NCBI GenBank assembly: GCA_025354075.1
Contig: JANXNO010000225.1
Coordinates: 1-7,671 of the forward strand
Length of the DNA stretch: 7,671 bases
Source of the DNA: Burkholderiales bacterium
Lineage (GTDB): Bacteria > Pseudomonadota > Gammaproteobacteria > Burkholderiales > Casimicrobiaceae
Direction: 5' to 3'
The position numbers were made by a program, and so were the translations under genes. The notes under the pieces were generated by a model. That model was given only the letters and a program-made list of their open reading frames with translations. It was not told where the DNA came from and searched no databases. Shown here piece by piece: positions 1-6,661 of this stretch; the stretch's first letter is position 1; every line of letters begins with the position of its first letter.

Positions 1-2614
1 TCGCGGGTAGGATGTCGACGATGCGCACTTCAGAAAGTTTGCCGAGCGCTGCGATGTAAGGCGTGAATGCTTTGAGCGTTTCGAGATCACCGGTCATGAT
101 GAGTGGCACGCGCTCAGCGGGCGAAAGCTTCATTTCGGAGCGCAGAATGCGGCACGAGGTGACGATCTGCTTGAGCAGCGCCATCTTGTCGTTAGCTTCA
201 GCGTTCACCCGATCGGCGCCGTATTTTGGGAACGGTTGCATTGAAATCGAAGCGCCCGATTTGCCTGCAATCGGCGCGACCTTTTGCCACAGCTCTTCGC
301 TGATGAACGGCATGATCGGATGGGCCAGTCGTAGTGTCGCCTCAAGCTCGCGCACGAGCACACTGCGCGTGCTGCGCGCTGACGCAACGTCGCCCGACTT
401 TTCGGCTTCTGCGAGTTGCACTTTAGCGCACTCAACATACCAGTCGCAGTATTCATCCCACACAAATTCGTACAGCGCTTTGGCGGCGAAATCGAAACGA
501 TAGGTATCAAAACCTTCCGCAATATCGCGTTTGGCGATTTGCAATCGACCGAGCAACCACTTGTCAACGAACGACAAATGATTCGCTGCGTCATTGCCAA
601 TGCCGCAATCCTTGCCTTCCACATTCATGAGCACAAAGCGCGTCGCGTTCCACAGCTTGTTGCAGAAATTGCGATAGCCCTCACAGCGACTCAAGTCGAA
701 GTTGAGCGTCATCGACATCGTGCATAGCGACGCATAGGTGAAACGCACCGCATCCGCACCATACGCAGGAATGCCGGTCGGGAAATTTTTGCGGATGTAC
801 TTTTCTGCTTTTTCACGGTGACTCGCGAGCATCAAACCGGTCGTGGATTTCTTCACCAGTGGTTCGAGTTCGATGCCGTCGAGCAGGTCAATCGGGTCAA
901 GCACATTGCCCTTCGATTTGCTCATCTTGGTGCCTTCGGCGTCGCGCACCATCGCGTTGATGTACACGTCTTTGAACGGCACCTTGTCGGTGAAATGCAG
1001 CGTCATCATCACCATACGCGCGACCCAGAAAAAGATGATGTCGTTGCCCGTGACGAGCACGTTGCTCGGCAGGTAAACGCTGTCTTTTTCGAAGCGTGCC
1101 TGATCCGGCCAGCCAAGTGTGGTGTGGCACACGAGGGCTGAAGAGAACCAGGTGTCGAGCACGTCGGGGTCACGTGTGAGTGGTTTACCGCCACTCTGTT
1201 TCAGCGCCTCTTCTTCGCTGCGCGACACATAGATTTTTCCGTCGGCGTCGTACCACGCCGGTATCTGATGACCCCACCACAACTGCCGCGAAATGCACCA
1301 GTCGCGGATGTTGCCTAACCAGTGGTTGTAAGTACTCGTCCAGTGTTCGGGATAGAACTTGACGTCGCCGTTTTTCACCGCATCCAGCGCACGTCCAGCG
1401 AGGCCGCCCGCATGCTTGTCTGTGGCTTTGCTCATGGCGACAAACCACTGATCGGTCAGCATCGGCTCCACGATCTGGCCGGTACGTTCGCACATCGGCA
1501 CCATGCTCTTGTGCGGCACGGCTTTCTGCAAAAACTTGTGTTCTTCGAGATCGCGCAGCACCGCTTTGCGCGCCTCGAAACGATCGAGGGCCCGGTACGC
1601 TTTCGGGCCGTTCTCGTTGATCTTGGCGTCAAGCGTGAAAATCGTAATCAACGGAATGTTGTGTCGCAGCGCGCAGGCGTAGTCGTTGAAATCATGCGCG
1701 CCAGTGATTTTCACGCAACCGGAGCCGAACGCGCGATCCACAAAATCGTCCGCAATGATCGGAATTTTGCGGTCACACAACGGCAGATCAACGAGCCTGC
1801 CGACCAGATGTTTATAGCGCTCATCCTCAGGATGCACGGCCAGCGCGCCGTCGGCCAGCATCGTTTCGGGACGCGTGGTGGCGATGTGCATGCCCGCGAT
1901 CAAATTACCTTCGTGATCAGGCTGCGGCCCATCAGAAAACGGGTACAGGATGTGCCACATGAAGCCGTCGCGTTCAACCGATTCCACTTCCAGCTCTGAC
2001 ACCGCCGATTGCAGCACCGGGTCCCAGTTCACCAGCCGCTTGCCGCGATAAATCAGGCCCTGCTCGAACAGCGTTACGAACGTTTCCACCACGCCTTTAG
2101 ACATGTGGTCGTCCATCGTGAAATAGCCCTGGTTTGCGCCGCTTGCGTCGGCGTAACCCCAGTTGGCGGACGCGCCGAGACGACGCATTTGCTGTGTGAT
2201 CGTCGAGCCTGACTGCTCCTTCCACTGCCACACGCGCTTGGTGAATGCCTCGCGCCCCAGATCATGCCGCGACTTCCCTTCGGCCTGCAATTGCCGCTCG
2301 ACCACGATTTGTGTGGCGATACCAGCGTGATCAGTGCCGACCACCCAATTGGTGTTGTCGCCCTTCATGCGGTGATAGCGGATCAGCGAGTCCATCAGCG
2401 TCTGCTGAAACGCGTGTCCCATGTGCAGCGTTCCGGTTACGTTGGGCGGCGGCAGCTGGATGGTGTACGCGGGCTTTGTCGCATCTCCGTTCGGGATGAA
2501 ATTACCCGCCTGCTCCCAGACCGGATACCACTTGCGCTCAATGTCTTTCGGCTCAAAGGATTTGGACAGCGAGTCCAGGGCGGACAGGGTCGGTGCGGTG
2601 GAATCAGCGGACAT
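1..2614 (-). CDS. valS: Valyl-tRNA synthetase (ValRS), C-terminus cut off by the window edge
   Basis: Class I aminoacyl-tRNA synthetase that charges tRNA-Val with valine in the cytoplasm and hydrolyses mis-charged threonine in its CP1 editing domain. I read 871 codons from the ATG at 2614 with no internal stop. The signature motifs all fall in one frame: PPPNVTG then HMGH at residues 64-67 (the HIGH motif), TTRPE at 246-250 and HDFNDY from 307 (editing domain), LTDQWFV with W390, [10 protein letters not shown] ending at H449, KMSKS at 563-567, and [11 protein letters not shown] with W655 at the start of the anticodon-binding domain. E. coli ValRS has 951 residues, so about 80 residues, chiefly the C-terminal coiled-coil arm, lie beyond base 1. 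The ATG at 2614 gives MSADS; no in-frame start is visible in the 26 bases above it, and no clear Shine-Dalgarno sequence precedes it. It is the last gene of the minus-strand group, set apart by a 211-base gap. Two editing motifs carry unusual residues (see findings). Identity is very secure. Confidence 0.98.
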   Translation of the reverse strand, partial: MSADSTAPTLSALDSLSKSFEPKDIERKWYPVWEQAGNFIPNGDATKPAYTIQLPPPNVTGTLHMGHAFQQTLMDSLIRYHRMKGDNTNWVVGTDHAGIATQIVVERQLQAEGKSRHDLGREAFTKRVWQWKEQSGSTITQQMRRLGASANWGYADASGANQGYFTMDDHMSKGVVETFVTLFEQGLIYRGKRLVNWDPVLQSAVSELEVESVERDGFMWHILYPFSDGPQPDHEGNLIAGMHIATTRPETMLADGALAVHPEDERYKHLVGRLVDLPLCDRKIPIIADDFVDRAFGSGCVKITGAHDFNDYACALRHNIPLITIFTLDAKINENGPKAYRALDRFEARKAVLRDLEEHKFLQKAVPHKSMVPMCERTGQIVEPMLTDQWFVAMSKATDKHAGGLAGRALDAVKNGDVKFYPEHWTSTYNHWLGNIRDWCISRQLWWGHQIPAWYDADGKIYVSRSEEEALKQSGGKPLTRDPDVLDTWFSSALVCHTTLGWPDQARFEKDSVYLPSNVLVTGNDIIFFWVARMVMMTLHFTDKVPFKDVYINAMVRDAEGTKMSKSKGNVLDPIDLLDGIELEPLVKKSTTGLMLASHREKAEKYIRKNFPTGIPAYGADAVRFTYASLCTMSMTLNFDLSRCEGYRNFCNKLWNATRFVLMNVEGKDCGIGNDAANHLSFVDKWLLGRLQIAKRDIAEGFDTYRFDFAAKALYEFVWDEYCDWYVECAKVQLAEAEKSGDVASARSTRSVLVRELEATLRLAHPIMPFISEELWQKVAPIAGKSGASISMQPFPKYGADRVNAEANDKMALLKQIVTSCRILRSEMKLSPAERVPLIMTGDLETLKAFTPYIAALGKLSEVRIVDILPA

Positions 2615-2662
2615 GATGGAGCAGCCGTGTGAACGGCGATTGATTCAGAAAATGAGGCACTT

Positions 2663-2668
2663 ATTGTA
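2663..2668 (-). promoter_or_regulatory. Candidate -10 element for valS
   Basis: Read on the minus strand this is TACAAT, one mismatch from the sigma-70 consensus TATAAT, with its last base 48 bases before the valS ATG. The nearest -35-like hexamer, TTGCAA, sits 21 bases upstream. That spacing is longer than the usual 16-18, so the assignment is weak. Confidence 0.25.
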
Positions 2669-2696
2669 CCGAGTGACTTAACAGCTTATTTGCAAG

Positions 2697-2717
2697 AAGC
2701 CCATTCAATATGGGCTT
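2697..2717. repeat. Perfect 8-bp inverted repeat upstream of valS
   Basis: AAGCCCAT (2697-2704) and ATGGGCTT (2710-2717) are exact reverse complements separated by five bases. In a minus-strand transcript this would form an 8-bp hairpin with a 5-nt loop, about 80 bases before the valS start. No T-run follows it on either strand, so it does not look like an intrinsic terminator. It could be a leader hairpin or a protein-binding dyad, or it could be chance. Confidence 0.5.
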
Positions 2718-2718
2718 A

Positions 2719-2752
2719 TCGCTTAAATTCGTCTAAAGTCGACAATAAGCGA
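2719..2752. repeat. 7-bp inverted repeat with 20-base spacer
   Basis: TCGCTTA (2719-2725) and TAAGCGA (2746-2752) are exact reverse complements; the spacer contains the palindrome GTCGAC (2738-2743). The motif GCTTAT occurs at 2684 and 2714 and inverted at 2745, so this stretch is built from related short words. The function is unknown, and a chance origin in AT-rich DNA is possible. Confidence 0.35.
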
Positions 2753-2784
2753 ATATTGGTGCTAGCCCTATCCAAAACGCCATT

Positions 2785-2799
2785 TCAGCTAAAAGCTGA
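2785..2799. repeat. Short 6-bp hairpin just after the uncharacterised gene
   Basis: TCAGCT (2785-2790), AAA, AGCTGA (2794-2799) form a perfect 6-bp stem with a 3-base loop, 27 bases past the stop codon of the minus-strand gene that ends at 2826. On the minus strand it is followed by AATGGCGTTTTGG, not by a continuous T-tract. It is therefore at best a poor terminator candidate, and partial read-through into valS would be expected. Confidence 0.3.
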
Positions 2800-2825
2800 T
2801 AGCGAAATTATGTGAGGCCAACGAC

Positions 2826-3506
2826 TCAGTTGCGTCCGTCGCTCGCTCGTCGCTTCGACAATTGCTCGCGCAGCCGCGCGATCTCGGAATCCACGGCCTT
2901 TGACACCACTTCGCGCACCTGCGTGGACGTGTCTTCTGCCACCTGGGCTGCGATGTCGCGCGCGATATCGGTGAGCGCGGGCAGCAGCATGTCGCGAACA
3001 TGATCTTTAAGCGATCCAGCGGCGTAAATCTCAAGCTGCTGCATCACCTGGCTGTATACGCCGTGCTGCAACTCCTCAAGCTTGGTCAAAAGCTGCGCGT
3101 TGAATTGATCGCGAACATTGGCCACCGCAGTGACCGTGGTCGGGTCAGCGACGTGTGAGAGGTGCGCATCGTGCCTGAGTGAAGGGCGAACGCCCAACAT
3201 ATCGGACGTTATCGCATTACGCATATCAGCAGGGGGCGCAGTGGGCCGCGGCTGCGGCTGCTGGGGCAACGGCGCGGGAGCGAGCGCAGGCGCCACCTGC
3301 GCAGCGGGCGGCGCGGGTTTCTCTGGCTCTGGCAGCCACGCAGGCCGCGCATGGTTCGGGATCAGATCGTCCATGCGATCCGTCAGGCTGGTGATCTCAA
3401 TCTCTTCAATCACCAGATCGGTCAGCACTGGCAGCTCTTCCGGCGTGCGCTGCCGCATCAGGCGATCGGCCTGAGCGAGAAGATCCTTAGCAGTCGGTGT
3501 ACTCAT
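2826..3506 (-). CDS. Uncharacterised protein, Pro/Ala-rich centre and helical C-terminus (DUF2486-like?)
   Basis: 226 residues, function unknown. Three regions are visible. Residues 1-50 hold LLAQADRLMRQR and ELPVLTDLV followed by an acidic stretch. Residues 53-95 are a low-complexity linker rich in proline, alanine and glutamine. Residues about 130-220 are amphipathic and predicted helical (LEELQHGVYSQVMQQLE, then DIARDIAAQVAEDTSTQVREV and EIARLREQLSKR), probably a coiled coil or oligomerisation segment. There is no signal peptide, transmembrane segment or catalytic motif, so it is probably cytosolic. From memory, betaproteobacterial proteins with an N-terminal ADxLM...PVLTD pattern are annotated as uncharacterised (DUF2486 in Burkholderia); I cannot confirm membership. 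An in-frame stop lies just above the ATG at 3506, making it the longest possible start; only GGGG immediately before it resembles a Shine-Dalgarno sequence. It begins 34 bases after holC ends and is probably co-transcribed with it. The coding call rests on length, domain-like organisation and tight spacing. Confidence 0.85.
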   Translation of the reverse strand: MSTPTAKDLLAQADRLMRQRTPEELPVLTDLVIEEIEITSLTDRMDDLIPNHARPAWLPEPEKPAPPAAQVAPALAPAPLPQQPQPRPTAPPADMRNAITSDMLGVRPSLRHDAHLSHVADPTTVTAVANVRDQFNAQLLTKLEELQHGVYSQVMQQLEIYAAGSLKDHVRDMLLPALTDIARDIAAQVAEDTSTQVREVVSKAVDSEIARLREQLSKRRASDGRN

Positions 3507-3518
3507 ACCCCGATTATG

Positions 3519-3534
3519 CGCGCAAAAAAGCGCG
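3519..3534. repeat. GC-rich hairpin in the holC-orf226 gap
   Basis: CGCGC (3519-3523), AAAAAA, GCGCG (3530-3534) form a perfect 5-bp GC stem. In the minus-strand transcript the loop is six U residues, and the stem ends 12 bases before the ATG of the uncharacterised gene. The U-tract is in the loop, not after the stem, so this is not a standard terminator. It could affect translation initiation or mRNA stability. Confidence 0.35.
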
Positions 3535-3540
3535 ACGAAA

Positions 3541-3957
3541 TCACGTCATCACCGTGTGTGAAAGCGGGTATCCGCGCGCTTTATAAAACGCCCACCGCTC
3601 ACGCCCTGCCGCAGCGAGCGTCGCCTCCTGACCCACGATCTCAAACATACGTTCAAACCGCGCAAAAAACGCCGGTGGCTCCGCACTCAAATTGATCAGC
3701 ACGTCCGCCGCGCCGTCATGCAGCAACGAATGATCCACGATCACCGGCGTGTCCGCCACATGAGGTGAAGTCATCGTCACATGCGGCAAAAACCCCTCCA
3801 CCGGCTGCTCCCAAAGCATCTTGTCCAGCAATGCCGTAGTCGCCGCATCAGGCGTCACCACGCGAACCCGACGGCCCTGCGCGTGCGCCTTGCCAACGAG
3901 ACGCGCAGTGGCTATGAGCGGGTTAGCCACGGCAGTGTAGAAGTTGATTTCGGTCAT
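3541..3957 (-). CDS. holC: DNA polymerase III chi subunit
   Basis: 138 residues, close to the 147 of E. coli HolC. Chi joins psi (HolD) on the clamp-loader complex and binds the C-terminal tail of single-stranded DNA-binding protein, linking the replisome to SSB-coated lagging-strand template. Family features seen: the N-terminal strand INFYTAV; LVGKAHAQGRRVRVVTPD (residues 20-37), matching the typical gkrvlv stretch; LLDKMLWEQP (43-52); FLPH (56-59), equivalent to FVPH in E. coli; ADVLINL (84-90); and the C-terminal RERWAFYKARGYPL (119-132), matching RERYKAYRVAGFNL. Short, divergent sequences are normal for this family. It starts 25 bases after the pepA stop and is followed by the uncharacterised gene; pepA-holC-valS is a known conserved order. 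No clear Shine-Dalgarno sequence is visible, so translation may depend on read-through from pepA. Confidence 0.93.
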   Translation of the reverse strand: MTEINFYTAVANPLIATARLVGKAHAQGRRVRVVTPDAATTALLDKMLWEQPVEGFLPHVTMTSPHVADTPVIVDHSLLHDGAADVLINLSAEPPAFFARFERMFEIVGQEATLAAAGRERWAFYKARGYPLSHTVMT

Positions 3958-3982
3958 GCGGTCGAGACGTAAAGCGTCGGGG

Positions 3983-5464
3983 CTACTCGCGCGCCATCAC
4001 GTAATCAACCAACGCGGCCACAGGACGCCCTGAAGCACCCTTCTCCTTGCCCGACCCTTTGTACGCGACGCCTGCGATGTCGAGATGGGCCCAGTCGTAT
4101 TTTTTCGCGAAGCGCCACAAGAAACAGGCTGCGGTGATCGCGCCGCCTTCGCGACCTGCGACGTTGGCCATATCGGCGAAGTTTGAGTTCAGCGCCTCCT
4201 GATAATCCTCTTCGAGCGGCATGCGCCAGAAGCGGTCGTTCATCTTTTTACCTGAGGCGATGAGGCTGTCGGCGAGGGCGTCGTTGTTTGAGAAGATGCC
4301 CGCGTTGTGGCTGCCAAGCGCGACTACGCATGCGCCGGTGAGCGTGGCGATGTCGATCACGGCGCGTGGTTTGAAGCGCTCGGCGTAGGTCAAAGCGTCA
4401 CACAAAATCAAGCGACCTTCGGCGTCTGTGTTGAGCACTTCAATGGTCTGGCCGCTCATGCTGGTAAACACGTCGCCCGGCTTGGTGGCCTTGCCGTTGA
4501 TGTGGTTTTCGCAGGCGACGACCAGGCCGACAATGTTTTGTTTTGGCTTGAGTTCCGCTAAGGCTTTCATCACGCCAAATACGGTGCCAGCGCCGGACAT
4601 GTCCCACTTCATGTGGTCCATATCGGGAGCCGGTTTGATCGAGATGCCGCCGGTGTCGAAGGTCACGCCTTTGCCTACAAACACGGTTGGTGCTTCGCCT
4701 TTTTTGCCGCCCGCGTACTCAAACACGATGAAGCGCGGCGGCTCATCGCTGCCGTTGGTTACCGACAAGAACGAGCCCATGCCGAGCTTTTCAATCGCTT
4801 TGCGATCCATCACGGTGACCTTGAGCGCTGCTCCGTCGTGCGATTTGACGAGCTTTTTCGCCTCTTCGCCCAAGCGCGTTGGCGTGCAGAAATTAGCGGG
4901 CAAGTTGCCCAGATATTTGGTGAATTCCATGCCATGAATCGTCGCAACCGATACTTTCAAGGCGGCAGGTGCGGCTTTGGCGGCCGCTTCAGGCATGCCG
5001 AAGCGCACGCGCTTGAGGCTCGGTTTCGGCTTGGCGCTGATGCCTTTGGTTTCGTCATAGCGATACGTCGCGTCGGACACGCCCATGACCATTTGTTGCA
5101 TCGCGCTCACTGCATCTTCGCCCAACGGGAAGATGGTCAGCTCAGCCAGCTCCAGTTCCACGGCGGCGGCGGCGAGCCCACGGCCCGTGGCGCGTGCGTC
5201 TTTGGCGGCAAGCACCTTGCCTTCGCCAGCGCCATACACGAGCACACGGGTGGCACTGATGCCCGGCAAGTTAAACAACGGCAAAAGCTTGCCGCAACCG
5301 CCTGAAAACGCGGCCGATTTGAGCGCAGCTTTGAGCGCGCCTTTGCTGGCTTTGTCCAAATCTTCTGCGGCCCACGACAGCTTTTGGTTATCGTGAACGG
5401 CGACTGCAACCACGTCGGTCTTGGTGTTGGACGGGTGATCGGCGCGGAGGGAGAAATCGATCAT
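3983..5464 (-). CDS. pepA: Leucyl aminopeptidase, peptidase family M17 (PepA)
   Basis: Cytoplasmic di-metal (Zn/Mn) aminopeptidase that removes N-terminal residues, leucine preferred, from peptides; it normally forms hexamers. E. coli PepA also binds DNA (Xer site-specific recombination at cer, carAB control); whether this one does is unknown. With the ATG at 5464 the protein has 493 residues (E. coli 503). All expected active-site residues are present: metal ligands K265 and D270 in GKGVTFDTGG, D288 in KWDMSGAG, D347 and E349 in the signature NTDAEGRL (345-352), plus catalytic K277 (SIKP) and R351. Each lies a constant five residues before its E. coli counterpart. The N-terminal alpha/beta domain covers about 1-165. 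The start MIDFSLRA matches the usual family N-terminus; an in-frame GTG at 5521 would add 19 residues reaching most of the way to lptF and is less likely. Upstream AAAAG is only a weak ribosome-binding site. It heads the minus-strand group, with holC 25 bases downstream. Confidence 0.97.
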   Translation of the reverse strand: MIDFSLRADHPSNTKTDVVAVAVHDNQKLSWAAEDLDKASKGALKAALKSAAFSGGCGKLLPLFNLPGISATRVLVYGAGEGKVLAAKDARATGRGLAAAAVELELAELTIFPLGEDAVSAMQQMVMGVSDATYRYDETKGISAKPKPSLKRVRFGMPEAAAKAAPAALKVSVATIHGMEFTKYLGNLPANFCTPTRLGEEAKKLVKSHDGAALKVTVMDRKAIEKLGMGSFLSVTNGSDEPPRFIVFEYAGGKKGEAPTVFVGKGVTFDTGGISIKPAPDMDHMKWDMSGAGTVFGVMKALAELKPKQNIVGLVVACENHINGKATKPGDVFTSMSGQTIEVLNTDAEGRLILCDALTYAERFKPRAVIDIATLTGACVVALGSHNAGIFSNNDALADSLIASGKKMNDRFWRMPLEEDYQEALNSNFADMANVAGREGGAITAACFLWRFAKKYDWAHLDIAGVAYKGSGKEKGASGRPVAALVDYVMARE

Positions 5465-5545
5465 GATTCTTTTCGCATTCGTTGAATAGGTAAACTCCCT
5501 AATTATCGCTAAAGCCCGCACGGGCGCAGCTCAGGTTCTTAGCCC
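5465..5545. promoter_or_regulatory. Divergent promoter region between pepA and lptF
   Basis: These 81 bases separate two divergent start codons and must hold the 5' signals of both genes unless transcription enters from further away. For pepA, the minus strand has GATAAT (5507 to 5502), one mismatch from TATAAT, about 40 bases before the ATG, but no good -35 at standard spacing. For lptF, TTGAAT at 5482-5487 resembles a -35; the sequence about 16 bases on (TATCGC, 5505-5510) is a poor -10. A weak AGG ribosome-binding site lies at 5533-5535, ten bases before the lptF ATG. The region as such is certain; the individual elements are tentative. Confidence 0.5.
5514..5525. repeat. Short GC dyad in the pepA-lptF intergenic region
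   Basis: GCCCG (5514-5518) and CGGGC (5521-5525) are exact reverse complements two bases apart. The spacer is too tight for a stable RNA hairpin with all five pairs, so if meaningful it would be a protein-binding site. It lies between the putative lptF promoter and the lptF start. Chance occurrence in GC-rich DNA is quite possible. Confidence 0.3.
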
Positions 5546-6661
5546 ATGATATTTCGACGCGCCTTGCTGCGCGAACTCACCACCAACGCGATTTTTGTTT
5601 TCGTGGTGCTGGTAGCGATCTTTGTTGCACAAATTCTGGTCAAGCTGATTGGCGCGGCCTCTGCTGGATCGTTGCCCACCGATGCGCTGTTGCCGCTGGT
5701 GGGTTTCCGCATCATCACGCTGCTAGCACCACTGATTGTGATCTCGGCGTTTGTGGCCATTCTGCTCACCCTCTCGCGCGCCTGGCGCGACAGCGAAATG
5801 GCGATATGGATGAGCAGCGGCCAGAGCCTGCTGTCGTGGATCAGGCCGGTCATGATGTTCGCGTTGCCTATGCTCGCCGTGGCGATGGTGCTGTCAACCA
5901 TATTGTCCCCCTGGGCGGAGCGTCGATCGGTGGAATACCGCCGCGTACTTGAAGCGCGCGACGAGTTGTCGATTGTTGCCCCAGGAATTTTTCAGGAATT
6001 GCGCAAAAAGCGGCAGGTGTATTTCGTCGAAGGCGTCAACCTGATCGATGGCAAAATCAAAAACGTTTTTGTGTTTGCCGACGATCCGGCCGGGCCCTCG
6101 CTGGTGCGCGCCGAACAGGGCTTTTTGTATCAGGACAAGGGCGGCGACCGCTACGTGATCCTGGAAAACGGCCACCGCGTCAAACACACCAGTGCCACCG
6201 CAGGACCCAACGAATACGAACTGGCCAGCTTTGAGCGCTACGGAATACGCATGACCGGCAATGAGGTCAAAGACGACCCACTCGAAGAGCGCGCCAAAGA
6301 AACGATGGCGCTGCTCAGCGAGGCGACACCATCGGGCCTCGGACAAGTGTTCTACCGGCTCTCCGTGCCGTTGGCAGGCATCGCGCTGGCGTTGCTCGCG
6401 ATTCCGCTTGCCTACGTGAACCCGCGACTTGGCCGCTCGATTAATCTCATCATCGCGATTCTGCTGCTGATGATTACCTTGAACGTGATGAACATCATGC
6501 AGTCGCAAATCGACAAGCAGGCGATCAGCTTGCCCGCAGCGCTGGTGGTCTTTCACGGTACGCTTGCGCTGATCGTATTTGCCATCTTTTATCGCCGCTA
6601 CCGCGGTGTCGTTTTCGGTGTGCGCGCCAATGCGTCAGTGACGCCACAAGCGTCGCCATGA
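5546..6661 (+). CDS. lptF: Lipopolysaccharide export permease LptF
   Basis: Inner-membrane subunit of the LptB2FG ABC transporter, which takes lipopolysaccharide from the outer leaflet of the inner membrane and passes it to LptC and the periplasmic bridge. The 371 residues match the family (E. coli 366; YjgP/YjgQ fold). Six hydrophobic segments are visible at about 13-36, 47-76, 100-122, 268-290, 299-318 and 329-349. Between segments 3 and 4 lies the periplasmic beta-jellyroll domain (about 125-265), opening with the conserved APGIFQEL (145-152). The cytoplasmic loop SRAWRDSEMAIWMSSG (77-92) is the coupling helix that contacts the LptB ATPase; its E84 falls at the position of the known coupling glutamate of E. 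coli LptF. The start MIFRRALLRE is typical of the family. Transcribed divergently from pepA, it ends in an ATGA overlap with lptG. LptF and LptG are paralogues, but the order and N-terminus favour LptF. Confidence 0.96.
   Translation: MIFRRALLRELTTNAIFVFVVLVAIFVAQILVKLIGAASAGSLPTDALLPLVGFRIITLLAPLIVISAFVAILLTLSRAWRDSEMAIWMSSGQSLLSWIRPVMMFALPMLAVAMVLSTILSPWAERRSVEYRRVLEARDELSIVAPGIFQELRKKRQVYFVEGVNLIDGKIKNVFVFADDPAGPSLVRAEQGFLYQDKGGDRYVILENGHRVKHTSATAGPNEYELASFERYGIRMTGNEVKDDPLEERAKETMALLSEATPSGLGQVFYRLSVPLAGIALALLAIPLAYVNPRLGRSINLIIAILLLMITLNVMNIMQSQIDKQAISLPAALVVFHGTLALIVFAIFYRRYRGVVFGVRANASVTPQASP
6658..6661 (+). other. lptF-lptG start/stop overlap (ATGA)
   Basis: The lptG ATG (6658-6660) overlaps the lptF TGA (6659-6661). 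No Shine-Dalgarno sequence is evident in the preceding bases, so lptG is probably translated by reinitiation coupled to lptF. This would suit two subunits needed in equal amounts. Confidence 0.85.

Larger units (their letters stand above)
2615..2825 (-). promoter_or_regulatory. AT-rich valS upstream region with several inverted repeats
   Basis: This gap between the uncharacterised gene and valS is the longest non-coding stretch here. By hand count, 108 of the 180 bases at 2641-2820 are A or T, clearly more than in the flanking genes. The other gaps within the minus-strand group are only 25 and 34 bases, so an independent valS promoter or leader is plausible. Three inverted repeats lie in it (listed separately). 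No convincing -35/-10 pair, no valine-rich leader peptide and no T-box-like feature could be identified. The regulatory role is inferred from length and composition only. Confidence 0.45.

Noticed and set aside
1322..1999. Plus-strand open frame of 225 codons opposite valS
   Set aside because: It lies wholly inside valS, whose signature motifs are read on the minus strand. Its histidine/arginine-rich product has no recognisable domain and is a typical antisense shadow in GC-rich coding DNA.
2733..2783. Minus-strand 16-residue open frame (MAFWIGLAPIFAYCRL) in the valS leader, considered as an attenuation leader peptide
   Set aside because: It contains no valine codons, has no clear ribosome-binding site, and is not followed by a terminator/antiterminator arrangement.
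2785..2799. Intrinsic terminator between the uncharacterised gene and valS
   Set aside because: The stem is only 6 bp and no T-tract follows it on the minus strand, so it does not meet the normal criteria.
4613..5305. Plus-strand open frame of 230 codons opposite pepA
   Set aside because: It is fully antisense to pepA, where all metal-binding and catalytic residues are present on the minus strand. Its composition is shadow-like and no domain is recognisable.
5465..5521. 19-codon N-terminal extension of pepA from an in-frame GTG at 5521
   Set aside because: The family N-terminus begins at MIDFSLRA (ATG at 5464). The extension would consume most of the divergent promoter region and shows no family similarity.
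5894..6556. Minus-strand open frame of 220 codons opposite lptF
   Set aside because: Antisense to the periplasmic domain and C-terminal helices of LptF; rich in His, Gln and Arg, with no domain or plausible ribosome-binding site.
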